This document shows, piece by piece, positions 28,099 to 38,177 of a stretch of DNA of 64,000 nt. The notes under the pieces were generated by a model that saw nothing but the letters and a program-made list of their open reading frames with translations, did not search any database and was not told the DNA's origin. The translations under genes and the position numbers were made by a program. Location of the stretch: the NCBI RefSeq assembly GCF_003149535.1, contig NZ_QGDB01000008.1, forward strand, positions 40,730 through 104,729. The letters are read 5' to 3'. Positions within the stretch are counted from its first letter, which is position 1; each line of letters begins with the position of its first letter. The DNA comes from Falsochrobactrum shanghaiense (GTDB lineage Bacteria; Pseudomonadota; Alphaproteobacteria; Rhizobiales; Rhizobiaceae).

Positions 28099-28350
28099 CT
28101 AATAAAGCATGGGGTATTGACGAAAAAGTGCTTCCGCGATGACAGCAAGATGGTGGCCGTGTTGGCTCAGTACAAAACCGGCAAAGCCTATATTGCTCGC
28201 TGAGGAATTGGCGGGCAGCGCGAAAACAAATGGCGGTCCACTCTTTTCAAACGCTTCGACAAGCGGCAGCACCGCTGCCGGTTCAATCGTGACGTCCAAT
28301 ATAGCTGCGTCGACCATACCACTTTCGAGGTAGTAAAGCTCATGCTTCGT
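28099..28350 (-). pseudogene. Response-regulator receiver fragment
   Basis: The minus strand encodes MVDAAILDVTIEPAAVLPLV, then EAFEKSGPPFVFAL, which matches the phosphoacceptor-Asp and following helix/strand of receiver domains (DAAILDV...G.PFVFATGY). The upstream half is in a different frame and the C-terminal part is not receiver-like. Probably a decayed stand-alone receiver; it could alternatively be a short expressed protein. Confidence 0.45.
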
Positions 28351-28632
28351 CGAATGAACAGGGCCGATGATGACGGGAGAATAAAGCTTTTGTGAGATTT
28401 GTCAGACACGAAAAAAAGCCGTCTTCAAAAACCAGGATATGTTTGTCAGTAAATGAATGCATCCTAGGAAGTGGTTTCCTAACATAATCAAAGCCGTTCG
28501 ACCGACCTCACGCCGCTTCTGGATCAGGCTGATTGATGCCTTCAGTACCGGAGGGACTGTTTGCAGCTTGGATATGGTCAGGTAGACCCGATAGCAGCAG
28601 TTGCAACCACGACCGGGTCCTTATCAGGCTTA
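28351..28632. other. Intergenic DNA
   Basis: No gene could be supported between the receiver fragment and the cysteine hydrolase gene. No strong hairpin or repeat was noticed. Confidence 0.4.
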
Positions 28633-29178
28633 CTACGCAGTGTAGCCCTCGGTATCGGTGATCGTCGCATAGGCAAAGCCGAGCGCCGACATCATGGCGG
28701 CATGGACGGAGGCCGCTGGAACGATAACGCCCTCATGTTCCAGATCGCGCGTGGCGCAGGCATCCTGAACGACGGTCGTCTTGTACCCGAAATCACTGGC
28801 GGCGCGCGTGGTCGCGTCGATGCACATATGGCTCATCGCGCCGACAACCACGACATCCTCGATCCCGTCAGCGTCCAGGATTTCCTTCAGCTCTGTCTTA
28901 AGGAAGGAGTTCGGGTAGTTTTTGACCACGACCGTTTCGCCCTCACGCGGCGCCACGACCGGATTGATCGTGATGCCCTCGGAGTCAGGCGTGAAGAACG
29001 GTGCATCCGGGCTCGGGAAGATGTGCTGGACGTGGATGACGCGGTCGCCCTTCTTGCGGGCTGACTCGATCACCCGGGCTGCATTCTCAGCGGCCTTGTT
29101 GATGCCGACAAGTTCATACTTCCCACCGGGAAAATAGTCCTTCTGGAGATCGACGACGACAATAGCGCGTTTGCTCAT
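28633..29178 (-). CDS. Isochorismatase-family cysteine hydrolase
   Basis: Isochorismatase-like hydrolase (181 aa) of the nicotinamidase/cysteine-hydrolase superfamily. The frame is open farther upstream, but the family begins at MSKRAIVVVDLQKDYFPGGK, so the ATG at 29178 is used; AAAGGTCAAG precedes it. The catalytic triad is visible as Asp in VVVDLQKDY, Lys in VVVKNYPNSF and Cys in AMSHMCIDATTRAA. Substrate unknown. A GlxA/AraC-type regulator is divergently transcribed 107 bases away, and this pairing suggests the regulator controls the hydrolase. Confidence 0.9.
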   Translation of the reverse strand: MSKRAIVVVDLQKDYFPGGKYELVGINKAAENAARVIESARKKGDRVIHVQHIFPSPDAPFFTPDSEGITINPVVAPREGETVVVKNYPNSFLKTELKEILDADGIEDVVVVGAMSHMCIDATTRAASDFGYKTTVVQDACATRDLEHEGVIVPAASVHAAMMSALGFAYATITDTEGYTA

Positions 29179-29285
29179 GGCTTGACCTTTCTCTGGGTTG
29201 TTCAAGTTGCAATGACTGGACAATAGGCATTGGTCTGATCTATGCCCATTGGCGATATCGACATAATCAAGGGTAATAGTGACAA

Positions 29286-30263
29286 ATGACTGCTGAACAG
29301 GAGACAGAAGTCGGTCTGCTGATCTATCCGGGAGCGCAGATGTCGGCAGTGCTTTCGATGGCCGATCTCTTTCTGGTCTCCAACCGGTTCTCATCGCCGC
29401 ACGCCAAATCCGAACCGAACCGGATCGCCGTCAGCCATTGGCGCACCGAGGCGGAAGGAAGCCTGCCGCAGCGGGTCCATAACACCGGCTCATCTACCCG
29501 CGCGGGCCCCGATGTTCTGATCCTGCCGCCCAGTCTGGGGGTGCCCGTAACGGCCGGGATCGCCGCTCCCTATCTCGATTGGCTGCGTGATCGCTATGCG
29601 ATGGGCGCCATTCTGGCCTCGGTGTGCGCCGGCGCGTTCCTGCTCGGAGAGACCGGCCTTCTCGACGGTCGGCCATCGACGACGCACTGGATTCTTGAAG
29701 GCCAGTTTCGCGACCGCTTTCCGCGCGTGCCGGTCGACGTGGACCGACTGCTGATCGATGGCGGCCAGATCCTGACGGCTGGAGGTGTCATGTCCTGGAC
29801 CGATCTATGCCTGCGACTGGTGGAACGCCTGCGCGGCGCGGAGGTAATGACCCAGACGGCGCGGTTTCTGCTGGTCGATCCGCCGGGGCGCGAGCAACGC
29901 TATTATAGTATCTTCTCGCCACGCATGGGCCACGGCGATGCCGCAGTGCTGGAGGTCCAACGCTGGCTTCAGGAAACCGAAGCGAAAGATATTTCATTAA
30001 AAACGCTGGCGGCGAGGGCAGGGCTCGAACGGCGCACGTTCCTGCGCCGCTTCCGCAAGGCGACGGGCATGACCACGTCGGAATACGGGCAGCGGCTGCG
30101 TGTCAGCAAGGCCTGTGAACTGTTGCAGTTCAGCGTCCTCACGGTCGACCAGATTGCCTGGGAGGCGGGCTACGCCGATCAGGGAGCCTTCCGCAAGGTC
30201 TTTGCCAAGTTCATCGGGCTGACACCAGGCGAGTATCGCCAACGTTTTGGTCACGCCGTCTGA
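29286..30263 (+). CDS. GlxA-family transcriptional regulator (DJ-1/PfpI plus AraC domains)
   Basis: Regulator of 325 aa. The N-terminal 190 residues form a DJ-1/PfpI (class I glutamine amidotransferase-like) domain with the nucleophile-elbow segment ILASVCAGAFLLGETGLLDG and STTHWILEG; the C-terminal part is an AraC DNA-binding domain with two helix-turn-helix units (LAARAGLERRTFLRRFRKAT and IAWEAGYADQGAFRKVFAKF). It is divergent from the isochorismatase-like gene and is probably its regulator. Length is normal for the family. The start has no strong ribosome-binding site but matches the family N-terminus. Confidence 0.9.
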   Translation: MTAEQETEVGLLIYPGAQMSAVLSMADLFLVSNRFSSPHAKSEPNRIAVSHWRTEAEGSLPQRVHNTGSSTRAGPDVLILPPSLGVPVTAGIAAPYLDWLRDRYAMGAILASVCAGAFLLGETGLLDGRPSTTHWILEGQFRDRFPRVPVDVDRLLIDGGQILTAGGVMSWTDLCLRLVERLRGAEVMTQTARFLLVDPPGREQRYYSIFSPRMGHGDAAVLEVQRWLQETEAKDISLKTLAARAGLERRTFLRRFRKATGMTTSEYGQRLRVSKACELLQFSVLTVDQIAWEAGYADQGAFRKVFAKFIGLTPGEYRQRFGHAV

Positions 30264-30300
30264 GGCGCGGGCAGCCTATCGCCGCGCCAGTGGCATGTTT

Positions 30301-30465
30301 TCATGCGGCCGTAGGATGATGTTTGCGCTCGGCCGGATAGCCTACTTCGCTGAGCGCGGCGAGAAGCGCCTGCTCGTCCGCCTTTGTGGTGACCATTACG
30401 TTACGAGCAGGTGGATCGGTGACGATCTGCACGTCCTGCGTTTCTGGGGTCAGCTCGAAGATGAT
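30301..30465 (-). pseudogene. Copper-chaperone-like HMA domain fragment
   Basis: The minus strand ends an open stretch VQIVTDPPARNVMVTTKADE, QALLAALSEVGYPAE, then TGA at 30303-30301. This is the C-terminal half of a heavy-metal-associated domain as in CopZ-type chaperones; the metal-binding CxxC and the start are missing. It lies head to head with the cueR remnant, the usual copper-resistance arrangement. Confidence 0.5.
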
Positions 30466-30820
30466 CCGCCAAGAACAGACCTGCCTGATCCCGCAAGCGG
30501 CGCGACGTGACAGCGGCTATCGCGATTATGACGATGCCGACGTCCATCGCCTGTGCTTCATCCGTAGCGCGCGATCCGGGCTTCACCCTTGAGCAGATTA
30601 GCGACCTGCTGGCCCTGTGGAGCGACCGCACGCGCCAGCGCCGACGTGAAGGCATTGGCCCTCGGTCATGTCGATGCGCTGAAACAGAAGCAGGCCGAGA
30701 TCGCGGCAATGATCGCGACGCTGGAAAACTTCGCCAAACGCTGTCATGGCGATGATCGGCCTGACTGCCCGATCATCGAAGGGCTGACCGAAAACGATAG
30801 TGGCCTGCCTGCCAAGTCCA
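30463..30820 (+). pseudogene. cueR: Broken CueR/HmrR-type MerR regulator
   Basis: Remnant of a copper-responsive MerR-family activator. The first frame reads CLIPQAARRDSGYRDYDDAD, VHRLCFIRSAR; the next continues FTLEQISDLLALWSDRT, and a third ADVKALALGHVDALKQKQAE to the metal-binding loop CHGDDRPDCPII. Two frameshifts (about 30575 and 30633) and loss of the N-terminal helix-turn-helix make it non-functional. The Cys-x7-Cys loop identifies the CueR/HmrR branch. The adjacent HMA fragment supports a lost copper-detoxification unit. Confidence 0.8.
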
Positions 30821-31213
30821 AGCCTCGCCGCTTCGGCAAGGTGGGTGAATTGCGAGCCTGATCCGGCCTGGCTTGCGAGTGATTTCGGTTCCAGTCGCCG
30901 ACACGCGACAATTGTGGTTCAGCTTATAAAGCTTGGCCAAAAACTCACCGACGATGCGGTAGCCAATGAGCCACGTCATCTTGACTATGTACGAAGTTTT
31001 TATCGTGACTCATTCAATCTTGCTGATATCGACGAAAGACTACCTCTTGAACCTTCCATGATGCGAACTGCAAAATGCCGCAGATGATGATCGCGAAGAC
31101 TTTTAATGAGAACGCCATCGTTCAGAATATATTTTCCTCATAAGATAGACCCGGTTCGGGGGAGGGTGTAAAGCACGAGCAGTATTTTTGCTTTTGTGGT
31201 GGGAGGAGGTGGA
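30821..31213. other. Intergenic DNA before the Fsr-like gene
   Basis: No supported gene. A 95-aa plus frame runs through it without family resemblance. The last 30 bases carry the strong ribosome-binding site of the next gene. Confidence 0.4.
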
Positions 31214-32434
31214 ATGAACGCGATAGTATCAAGTTCCGCCCGGATACGTCCGAAGTCGTATATCGTCGTTATGCTCGTTCTGGGCTTTACGCATCTTCTG
31301 AACGACTTGATGCAGTCCCTGATTTCCGCATCCTATCCCATCCTCAAAGATGCCTATGCTCTCGATTTTGTGCAAATCGGGATGATCACCCTCACCTTCC
31401 AGATTGCAGGGTCTTTGCTTCAGCCCGTCATCGGGATGATTACTGACAAGCGTCCGGCCCCTTTCTCGCCTGTAGCGGGAATGATGTTTACGCTATCTGG
31501 ACTGGTCAGCCTTGCATTCGCGCATAGTTATGCAGTCATTCTTGTCTCTGTTGCGCTGATCGGCATTGGATCGTCGATTTTCCATCCGGAAGCTACACGC
31601 ATGGCTCGATATGCGGCTGGCGGACGCCAGGGTCTTGCGCAGGGTATTTTTCAGGTAGGAGGACAAGCAGGCGGTGCACTTGGACCTGTTCTGGCCGCCT
31701 TGATCATTGTACCTTTGGGACAGCAAAGCCTTGCCTGGTTTGCCGTCGTGGCCTTGCTCGCGATGTCGCTTCTTCTCTGGACAGGCAGCAAGCAAAACGA
31801 AATTCGGGCGGCATTCATTGCTATGCGTACTGGCGGCAGCACAAGCAGCGAACATATCCGTCATGCCCCTGCCACTATCGCAGTCGGACTCGTCGTATTG
31901 ACTTTCCTGATGTTTACGAAGAACGCATATGGGGAGAGTTTTCGCTCGTTCTATACGTTCTATCTGATGGATAAATTCGGGCTATCAATCCCGTCTGCAC
32001 AAATGATGCTGTTTATCTTTCTGATGGCCTCTGCGGCGGGAGCTTTGATCGGCGGTATCGTTGGAGATAGGATTGGTCGTTATAAGATCATCTGGATTTC
32101 TGTGCTGGGGCCACTCCCGTTGACCTTGATGCTTCCCTATGTCGATCTTTTCTGGACCGGGGTGCTGACCGTTTTCATCAATCTGATCATGGCAAGTGCA
32201 TTTGCATCGATCCTCATCTACGCGATGGAACTTCTGCCCAATCGCATAGGGCTTATCGGGGGTCTCTTCTATGGCCTGAATTTCGGGCTTGGTGGCATTG
32301 CGGCAGCTATCCTTGGAATACTCGCTGACCAATATGGTGTAGAGACAGTATATCGATTGTGCTCCTATTTGCCATTATTTGGGCTTTTGACCTGGTTCTT
32401 GCCCAGAATAAATGAAAACCCGTCGACGCATTGA
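31214..32434 (+). CDS. Fsr-like MFS exporter (fosmidomycin resistance family)
   Basis: Twelve-helix major facilitator transporter (406 aa) of the Fsr family, whose best-known member exports fosmidomycin. The ATG at 31214 is preceded by GGGAGGAGGTGGA, one of the best ribosome-binding sites in the window. Family landmarks: FTHLLNDLMQSLISASYPIL at the N-terminus, LLQPVIGMITDKRP, GIGSSIFHPEATRMARYAAG and RQGLAQGIFQVGGQAGGALGP. The C-terminal half repeats the fold (IGGIVGDRIGRYKIIW). Intact. The real substrate is unknown. An IS5 element lies 150 bases downstream. Confidence 0.9.
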   Translation: MNAIVSSSARIRPKSYIVVMLVLGFTHLLNDLMQSLISASYPILKDAYALDFVQIGMITLTFQIAGSLLQPVIGMITDKRPAPFSPVAGMMFTLSGLVSLAFAHSYAVILVSVALIGIGSSIFHPEATRMARYAAGGRQGLAQGIFQVGGQAGGALGPVLAALIIVPLGQQSLAWFAVVALLAMSLLLWTGSKQNEIRAAFIAMRTGGSTSSEHIRHAPATIAVGLVVLTFLMFTKNAYGESFRSFYTFYLMDKFGLSIPSAQMMLFIFLMASAAGALIGGIVGDRIGRYKIIWISVLGPLPLTLMLPYVDLFWTGVLTVFINLIMASAFASILIYAMELLPNRIGLIGGLFYGLNFGLGGIAAAILGILADQYGVETVYRLCSYLPLFGLLTWFLPRINENPSTH

Positions 32435-32586
32435 AAAATGTCGGATTCATTGAGTGCTGTCAGAGCCCTGATTTTATCGGACCAGATCGCGCAGCATTTT
32501 CATCATACCTCTTCCATTACCGGACCAAGTCAAAGCTTCTTCCAGCATGGGGAATGACCCGCACGAAAGATGGTAATCTCTGCTTA

Positions 32587-33504
32587 GAGCCCGACTCAAA
32601 ATTCTAACCTTGCGATACGGCGTGTCATTCGTCTGATGGATGATATGAACATCCAAGCCTCTGACGATGCAATGGAGGCCTCCCAATCTTTTGCCAACCG
32701 ACGGTAGCGGTTAAGCCACGCAAAGGTCCGCTCAACGATCCATCTTTTGGGCAGGATTACAAAGCCTTTGGCCTGATCAGAGCGCTTGACGATTTCGATC
32801 GCGAGCGCTTCGATATGTGCTACAGCGGTTGTCAGCTTTTCGCCAGCATATCCGCCATCGGCGAAGAGTCTCTTCACGGAGGGATAGTTCGCGCGGGTTC
32901 GCTCGATCAGATCCGGCGCGCCGTCCCGGTCTTGAACATCGGCACCATGCACGATGCCTTCCAGCATATTGCCGGTCATATCAGCTACGATATGGCGCTT
33001 GCGCCCTTTTATCTTTTTACCTGCATCATAGCCTCGTGGACCGCCAGCTTCCGTCGTCTTGACCGACTGGCTATCAATAATAGCGGCTGTCGGCTCCGCC
33101 TTGCGACCTTCCGCCAGGCGTGTCACCGCAACCAGCATCTCATTGATAAGATCAAGCAATCCGCTGTCTCGCATCCGGTAAAAATGGTACTGCACCGTCG
33201 TAAACGGCGGAAATTCCTTCGGCAATTGCGCCCATTGGCAACCCGTCGTCGCGATGTATTGGATTGCGTTCCACAACGTGCGGGAATCGTGCTCGCGCGG
33301 ACGACCGACTTTGCTCATCGGCTGTAAAAGCGGCGCAATGATAGTCCACTCATCGTCCGTGCAATCGCTTGCGTAACGCAAGCCTCGTCTGGCAAAGTCA
33401 CGCCGAGTGGTTTCAGTCCAGGCCATGTGATCCTCCGTAGTCTTGGTAAACCACAGAGAATCATAAGCTACTGAAATCGCTCAACTTAATTTTTGGTTCG
33501 GCTC
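32587..33504 (-). mobile_element. Complete IS5-family insertion sequence (918 bp)
   Basis: The ends are imperfect inverted repeats: GAGCCCGACTCAAAATT at the left and, reading inward from the right, GAGCCGAACCAAAAATT. They are bounded on both sides by TTA (32584-32586 and 33505-33507), a 3-bp target duplication as expected for several IS5 groups. One intact transposase gene fills the element, so it may still be mobile. Confidence 0.85.
32596..33426 (-). CDS. IS5-family transposase
   Basis: DDE transposase of 276 aa encoded by the IS5 element. It has the N-terminal DUF4096-type segment (SDCTDDEWTIIAPLLQP, then LWNAIQYIATTGCQWAQLP) and the catalytic residues in IIDSQSVKTTEAGGPRGYDA (first Asp), LFADGGYAGEKL (second Asp) and WIVERTFAWLNRYRRLAKDW (Glu). 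The frame is uninterrupted and of normal length. The stop is 10 bases from the left inverted repeat, and the start is about 78 bases from the right end. Confidence 0.95.
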   Translation of the reverse strand: MAWTETTRRDFARRGLRYASDCTDDEWTIIAPLLQPMSKVGRPREHDSRTLWNAIQYIATTGCQWAQLPKEFPPFTTVQYHFYRMRDSGLLDLINEMLVAVTRLAEGRKAEPTAAIIDSQSVKTTEAGGPRGYDAGKKIKGRKRHIVADMTGNMLEGIVHGADVQDRDGAPDLIERTRANYPSVKRLFADGGYAGEKLTTAVAHIEALAIEIVKRSDQAKGFVILPKRWIVERTFAWLNRYRRLAKDWEASIASSEAWMFISSIRRMTRRIARLEF

Positions 33505-33789
33505 TTAGGCTTGATTTTGATCTTGGTGCCTGATCCAAAATGAATGCAAGCAAATTAAACTCTTGCGATGCGCAGGGCAAGTAGGCGGATGTTTGCGATG
33601 CCTTCAAGGCAGTGTAACTAGCTTATTTATCACATCCTGATCCGTTTCAGCATTGGGCAACTCGGAGTTAAGTTCAACCGCTCCTCAATAAAGCCAATAA
33701 ATTGGTGTGCATGCAAATGCGCGGGATGTGGCGATGTCAAATAATATAATAATAACATTTTTTTGGAGAAGCCAGCCCAAGTGCATCAT

Positions 33790-33995
33790 ACCGTTGGTGA
33801 GGTTATCTGATTATGTTGCTTCCTGCAAAAGTCTGGCAAAGACCTCTGCTGGTGTTTGAATCCGAGACATTTGCGCGGGGTCGCATTGAGATTATGGGCG
33901 AGAGCGGTCAACAGCGCCTGATTGACCGGCGCCAGATCAGTGTTGGCGGGCAAATACCTCGAATGCGCTTCTGCCACGGTACGTTTGGATCGCAA
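33790..33995 (-). pseudogene. IS30-family transposase C-terminal fragment
   Basis: The minus strand reads SRYLPANTDLAPVNQALLTA, LAHNLNATPRKCLGF, then in the next frame TPAEVFARLLQEAT and a stop. This is the C-terminus of IS30-type transposases (YLPK.TDLS...LN.RPRKTLGF.TP.EVF). A single missing A at about 33863 shifts the frame, and the upstream two thirds are absent. Confidence 0.75.
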
Positions 33996-34079
33996 AATCA
34001 GCTTCTGTGACGCTGACCTTGTTGTGGCAGGAGTATCGCGCCGCTTTCCGCAGGACTAACCCGAAACTATTGTCGACCG

Positions 34080-34345
34080 CCTCTTCGACCTGTGGGAAAA
34101 GGACTGGGTAAGGTCTCTGGCAAGTCCAAAACCGCCGAGGCGATCCGCTAGGCGCTCACCCCGCGCGAGGCCATGGAGCACTTCCTCACTAATGGCCGGG
34201 TCGAAATCGACTCCAACATTATTAAGTGCGCGATCAAGCCCCAGACAATCACGAGGAAAAACAGTCTGTTTGCCGGAAGCGAGGGCGGCGGACGGACGTG
34301 GGCCGCCCTGGCGACGCTTCTCCAGATATGCAAAAGGACCTCAAT
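34080..34345 (+). pseudogene. IS66-family transposase (TnpC) C-terminal fragment
   Basis: The plus strand carries AIR, a stop, ALTPREAMEHFLTNGRVEID, SNIIKCAIKPQTITRKNSLF, AGSEGGGRTWAALATLLQ, which is the DDE-end region of IS66 TnpC. An in-frame stop near 34150, a frameshift before it and loss of the rest show decay. It is much diverged from the intact IS66 at 41814-44523. Confidence 0.75.
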
Positions 34346-34519
34346 TTCGAGGCCCTGACGGCGCTACGTCGATAATGCCTTGTCGTGATCATATTCACCA
34401 TCACATCACTGGCCACGGGAATTGGTAGCAGTCTGCAAATCAGCTCGATCCCGAACACCGAGCGGTGTACATCGATGAAGGGATCATCGCTGCAGTGGGC
34501 GGTCGTGCTTCTCCGATAA

Positions 34520-34550
34520 AGTCGGGATGGTTCAGATTGACATCCCGACT
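34520..34550 (-). terminator. Intrinsic terminator of the nap operon
   Basis: AGTCGGGATG (34520-34529) pairs exactly with CATCCCGACT (34541-34550), an 11-base loop between. Read on the minus strand it begins at the napC stop codon and is followed by TTTATC. Position and perfect stem make it the probable end of the napEDABC transcript. Confidence 0.65.
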
Positions 34551-35217
34551 ATTTCGAACTGATCGCAATTACTGTTTGATCAAGCCAGGAAGAGAGTGCC
34601 TGCATCTCTGCAGGCACTTTCCAGCCCGGATCAATGCCCTCCATATTCGGAAGCTCATGAGCGATACCTTTATGGCAATCGATACACGTGGCCTGCCCCG
34701 ACAAGAGGTAGCGCGTATGGATCATCGCCGCGCGTGAAGTCTGCTTCGACAAATCCATCGCTACTGAGGAGTGGCAATTGCGGCATTCGAGACTGTCATT
34801 GGCTTTCAGCCGGTGCCATTCATGCTGGGCAAGTTCCAGACGCTTGTCCAGAAACTTCCGGCGCGTATTGATCGTGCCGAATATTTTGCCCCAGACCTCC
34901 TTTGAGGCCTGCATCTTGCGGGCGATCTTGTCGGTCCATTCGTGTGGAACATGGCAATCGGGACAAGACGCCCGTACGCCGGAGCGGTTCGAGAAATGCA
35001 CCGTGCGCGTCAGCTCCTGATAAACATTGTCCTGCATTTCATGGCAGGAAATGCAAAACCGTTCGGTATTGGTCACCTCGAGGGCCGTATTAAAAGCACC
35101 CCAGAAGATAACCCCGCCTACAAATCCGCCCAGTGTCAGAAAGGCGAGGCTGAGCGTCGCCGCGGGACGCCTGAGAAAATCCCATAGCCAGGCGACAAGC
35201 TGTTTGATCCTGTGCAT
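34549..35217 (-). CDS. napC: NapC, membrane tetraheme cytochrome c (NapC/NirT family)
   Basis: Quinol dehydrogenase (222 aa) that passes electrons from the membrane quinol pool to the periplasmic NapAB nitrate reductase. One N-terminal membrane helix ([20 protein letters not shown]) anchors it; four heme-binding motifs follow: CISCH, CPDCH, CRNCH and CIDCH. Length and motif order are typical. It starts 3 bases after the napB stop and is the last gene of the operon, followed directly by a terminator hairpin. Confidence 0.95.
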   Translation of the reverse strand: MHRIKQLVAWLWDFLRRPAATLSLAFLTLGGFVGGVIFWGAFNTALEVTNTERFCISCHEMQDNVYQELTRTVHFSNRSGVRASCPDCHVPHEWTDKIARKMQASKEVWGKIFGTINTRRKFLDKRLELAQHEWHRLKANDSLECRNCHSSVAMDLSKQTSRAAMIHTRYLLSGQATCIDCHKGIAHELPNMEGIDPGWKVPAEMQALSSWLDQTVIAISSK

Positions 35218-35220
35218 CGC

Positions 35221-35703
35221 CTAGTTTTCCCCCGCATGCTTCACGCCCATCTCGCTCATGTCGCGAAATGTATTGCCTATAAGCGGCACGGTATCCGCTT
35301 GCGGCACATGGCAGGCGGTGCAGAAGTAGCGGCGGGGCGACACATCCGCCAGCATTTGCCCTTCGCGCGTAATGTAATGCGTCACGCTGACCATCGGCGC
35401 GCCGGAACTTTCGGTAAATTCGCGCCGGTGGCAAGACAGGCAGCGATTGGTGTTCACCGAAAGCTGGTAGCCTTCGATCGAATGAGGGATAACAGGAGGC
35501 TGGTCAGGATAGGCGCGCATCTTGCGAATGTCATCAACAACCCATTTGGGAACAGGTTTGGCGGGGGGGTGCTCCGAAAAGTTCACATTCCCCATGGTTT
35601 CGATACGCATCTGCGCCAGAGCGACGGACGCGCTCGTTGCCGCCAGGGCAAACGCCACGAGAACGAGGCGCGATTTCAGATGCGGACAATCTTGACTGCG
35701 CAT
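35221..35703 (-). CDS. napB: NapB, diheme cytochrome c subunit of periplasmic nitrate reductase
   Basis: Small electron-transfer subunit (160 aa) of NapAB. An N-terminal signal peptide ([20 protein letters not shown]) directs export; the two c-type heme sites are CLSCH and CTACH, and a conserved [14 protein letters not shown] block ([20 protein letters not shown]) precedes the first. Its start lies inside the end of napA (28-base overlap), so translation is coupled. Length and spacing are normal. Confidence 0.95.
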   Translation of the reverse strand: MRSQDCPHLKSRLVLVAFALAATSASVALAQMRIETMGNVNFSEHPPAKPVPKWVVDDIRKMRAYPDQPPVIPHSIEGYQLSVNTNRCLSCHRREFTESSGAPMVSVTHYITREGQMLADVSPRRYFCTACHVPQADTVPLIGNTFRDMSEMGVKHAGEN

Positions 35704-38177
35704 TTTTTGAAATCCGTCTGCTTCGAGATTGGATCGGTTGCGTCGAGGGTTACTTTATTGATCAGCTTGCTGACATCGAACCATGGAACGAAAATGACGC
35801 CTTTGGGCATTCGATTGCGTCCGCGCGTCTCAATGCGGGCACGCATTGCGCCGCGCCGCGACTCGATCGTCACTTCGGCACCCTGATTAATACCCCGCAT
35901 GCGGGCATCGTCCGCATTCATGAAACAGACCGCGCCGGGAAATGCCTTGTAAAGCTCCGGTACACGCATCGTCATTGAACCGGAATGCCAGTGCTCCAGA
36001 ACCCGGCCCGTCACGAGCCACAGGTCATATTCCTCGTCGGGGCTTTCTGCAGGCGGCTCATAGGGCACGGCGATGATCTTCGCCTTTCCGTCCGGATTGC
36101 CGTAAAATTTCACGCCTTCCCCGGCTTTGACATAGGGGTCATAACCCTCCCGGTAGCGCCACAGGGTTTCCTTGCCATCAACCACCGGCCAGCGAAGGCC
36201 GCGCTCCTGATGATAGGTATCGTAAGGAGCAAGGTCATGGCCATGCCCGCGACCGAAAGCGGCATATTCCTCAAACAGCCCCTTCTGAAGATAGAAACCG
36301 AAGTCTTTTGCTTCCTGATTGTCGTATTCGGCATCCATTTCCGACAGGGGGAACTGGTCGACATTCCCGTTTCTGAAAAGAACATCGTAAAGTGATTTGT
36401 TTTTATAGTCTGGATTTTGCGCAAGAATTTCCGCCGGCCAGACTTCATCTGTTTTGAAACGCTTGGAGAACTCCACCAATTGCCACAGGTCGGAGCGCGC
36501 CTCGCCCTGAGCCTGCACCAGCTGATGCCAGACATGGGTGCGGCGCTCGGCATTTCCGTAAGCGCCTTCTTTTTCCACCCACATCGCAGCGGGAAGGATC
36601 AGATCGGCATTGACCGCTGTGATGGTTGGATAGACATCGGATACGACGATGAAATTTTCGGGATTACGATAGCCGGGATAGGTCTCATTGGCCGTATTGG
36701 GCGCCGCCTGAAGATTATTATTGACCTGTATCCAGTACCAGTTGAGCTTGCCGTCCCTGAGCATCCGGTCCTGAAGGACGGCATGATAGCCCGGCACGGC
36801 AGGCAGAAGCCCGAAGGGCAGTCTCCAGATTTCTTCCGCAGCCTTGCGATGGCCGGGATTGGTGACCACCATGTCGGCGGGCAGGCGATGGGCGAAAGTA
36901 CCCACTTCACGGGCGGTTCCGCAAGCCGATGGCTGGCCGGTCAGGGAGAAGGGACTATTGCCCGGCTCGGAAATCTTGCCGGTCAGAAGATGGATATTAT
37001 AGACCATCTGGTTGGCCCAGACGCCGCGGACATGCTGGTTGAAACCCATGGTCCACAGCGACATCACCTTGACGGAAGGATCGGCATAAAGCTCGGCCAG
37101 CTCCTTAAGAAATTCCGGTTCCACCCCGGAAAGCTCGGAGACCTTTTCCAGCGTATATTCCGACACCATTTCCTTGAAGGCTTCAAAATCGATCGGCTCC
37201 GTCTTGCCGGGATCGGCGGCGTTGGCCGCTGCCTGTTCCAGTTCGTGTTCGGGACGCAGGCCATAGCCGATATCGGTTACACCCCTGACGAAGACCGTAT
37301 GCCTGTCGACGAAATCCCTGTTTACCCGGTCGGTCGTGATGATATGGTTGGCGATATAGTTGAGGATCGCCAGATCGGTGCCGGGCTTGAATACGACGGG
37401 TATATCGGCGAGGTCCATGGAGCGGTGGGTAAAGGTCGAAAGCACCGCGCAGCGCACATGCGGATGGCCAAGACGCCGGTCTGCAACCCGTGTCCACAGG
37501 ATGGGATGCATTTCGGCCATGTTGGAGCCCCACAGCACGAATGCGTCAGCGGCTTCAAAATCGTCGTAGCAGCCCATCGGTTCGTCCATGCCGAAAGTGC
37601 GCATGAAAGCGAAGGCTGCGGACGCCATGCAATGGCGGGCATTGGGATCAAGATTATTGGAGCGGAACCCCGCACGCATCAGTTTGGTTGCGGCATAGCC
37701 CTCAAAAATCGTCCATTGTCCGGAGCCGAACATGCCCACGGCTTCCGGTCCCTTGTTCTTCAGCGTCGCCTTGAGCTTTTCCGCCATCACGTCGAAAGCT
37801 TCATCCCAGCTGACGGGTTCGAACTCGCCATTCTTGTCGAATTTGCCGTTGACCTTGCGCAACAAAGGCTGGGTCAGGCGGTCTGCGCCGTACATGATCT
37901 TGGAAAGGAAATAGCCCTTCACGCAATTGAGGCCGCGATTGACCTCGGCCTGCATGTCGCCATGGGTGGCGACGACCTTGCCCTCCTTCACCCCGACCAT
38001 GACGCCGCAGCCGGTGCCACAGAAGCGGCAGGGTGCCTTCGACCATTTGATCTCGAGCGCGCTGACGCCGCCCGGAATAGACTGGGCCGCGGCGGGCGCC
38101 GCAATGCCAGCGGCGGCGGCGGCGAGGGCGGCGGCATTGGCTTTAAGGATTTCGCGGCGCGTCATCAAACTGGTCAT
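35676..38177 (-). CDS. napA: NapA, catalytic subunit of periplasmic nitrate reductase
   Basis: Molybdenum bis-MGD enzyme (833 aa) reducing nitrate to nitrite in the periplasm. It begins with a Tat signal ([19 protein letters not shown]), then the [4Fe-4S] ligands [13 protein letters not shown] and GLNCVKGYF (four Cys), the conserved [20 protein letters not shown] and the active-site region [15 protein letters not shown] [15 protein letters not shown] that carries the Mo-ligating Cys. The C-terminal MGD-binding domain ([20 protein letters not shown]) is complete. Overlaps napD by 4 bases and napB by 28. Intact. Confidence 0.97.
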   Translation of the reverse strand: MTSLMTRREILKANAAALAAAAAGIAAPAAAQSIPGGVSALEIKWSKAPCRFCGTGCGVMVGVKEGKVVATHGDMQAEVNRGLNCVKGYFLSKIMYGADRLTQPLLRKVNGKFDKNGEFEPVSWDEAFDVMAEKLKATLKNKGPEAVGMFGSGQWTIFEGYAATKLMRAGFRSNNLDPNARHCMASAAFAFMRTFGMDEPMGCYDDFEAADAFVLWGSNMAEMHPILWTRVADRRLGHPHVRCAVLSTFTHRSMDLADIPVVFKPGTDLAILNYIANHIITTDRVNRDFVDRHTVFVRGVTDIGYGLRPEHELEQAAANAADPGKTEPIDFEAFKEMVSEYTLEKVSELSGVEPEFLKELAELYADPSVKVMSLWTMGFNQHVRGVWANQMVYNIHLLTGKISEPGNSPFSLTGQPSACGTAREVGTFAHRLPADMVVTNPGHRKAAEEIWRLPFGLLPAVPGYHAVLQDRMLRDGKLNWYWIQVNNNLQAAPNTANETYPGYRNPENFIVVSDVYPTITAVNADLILPAAMWVEKEGAYGNAERRTHVWHQLVQAQGEARSDLWQLVEFSKRFKTDEVWPAEILAQNPDYKNKSLYDVLFRNGNVDQFPLSEMDAEYDNQEAKDFGFYLQKGLFEEYAAFGRGHGHDLAPYDTYHQERGLRWPVVDGKETLWRYREGYDPYVKAGEGVKFYGNPDGKAKIIAVPYEPPAESPDEEYDLWLVTGRVLEHWHSGSMTMRVPELYKAFPGAVCFMNADDARMRGINQGAEVTIESRRGAMRARIETRGRNRMPKGVIFVPWFDVSKLINKVTLDATDPISKQTDFKKCAVKIVRI

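Noticed and set aside
32474..32686. 70-aa minus-strand frame spanning the IS5 left end
   Set aside because: Crosses the insertion-sequence boundary and has no homologous pattern; a chance frame.
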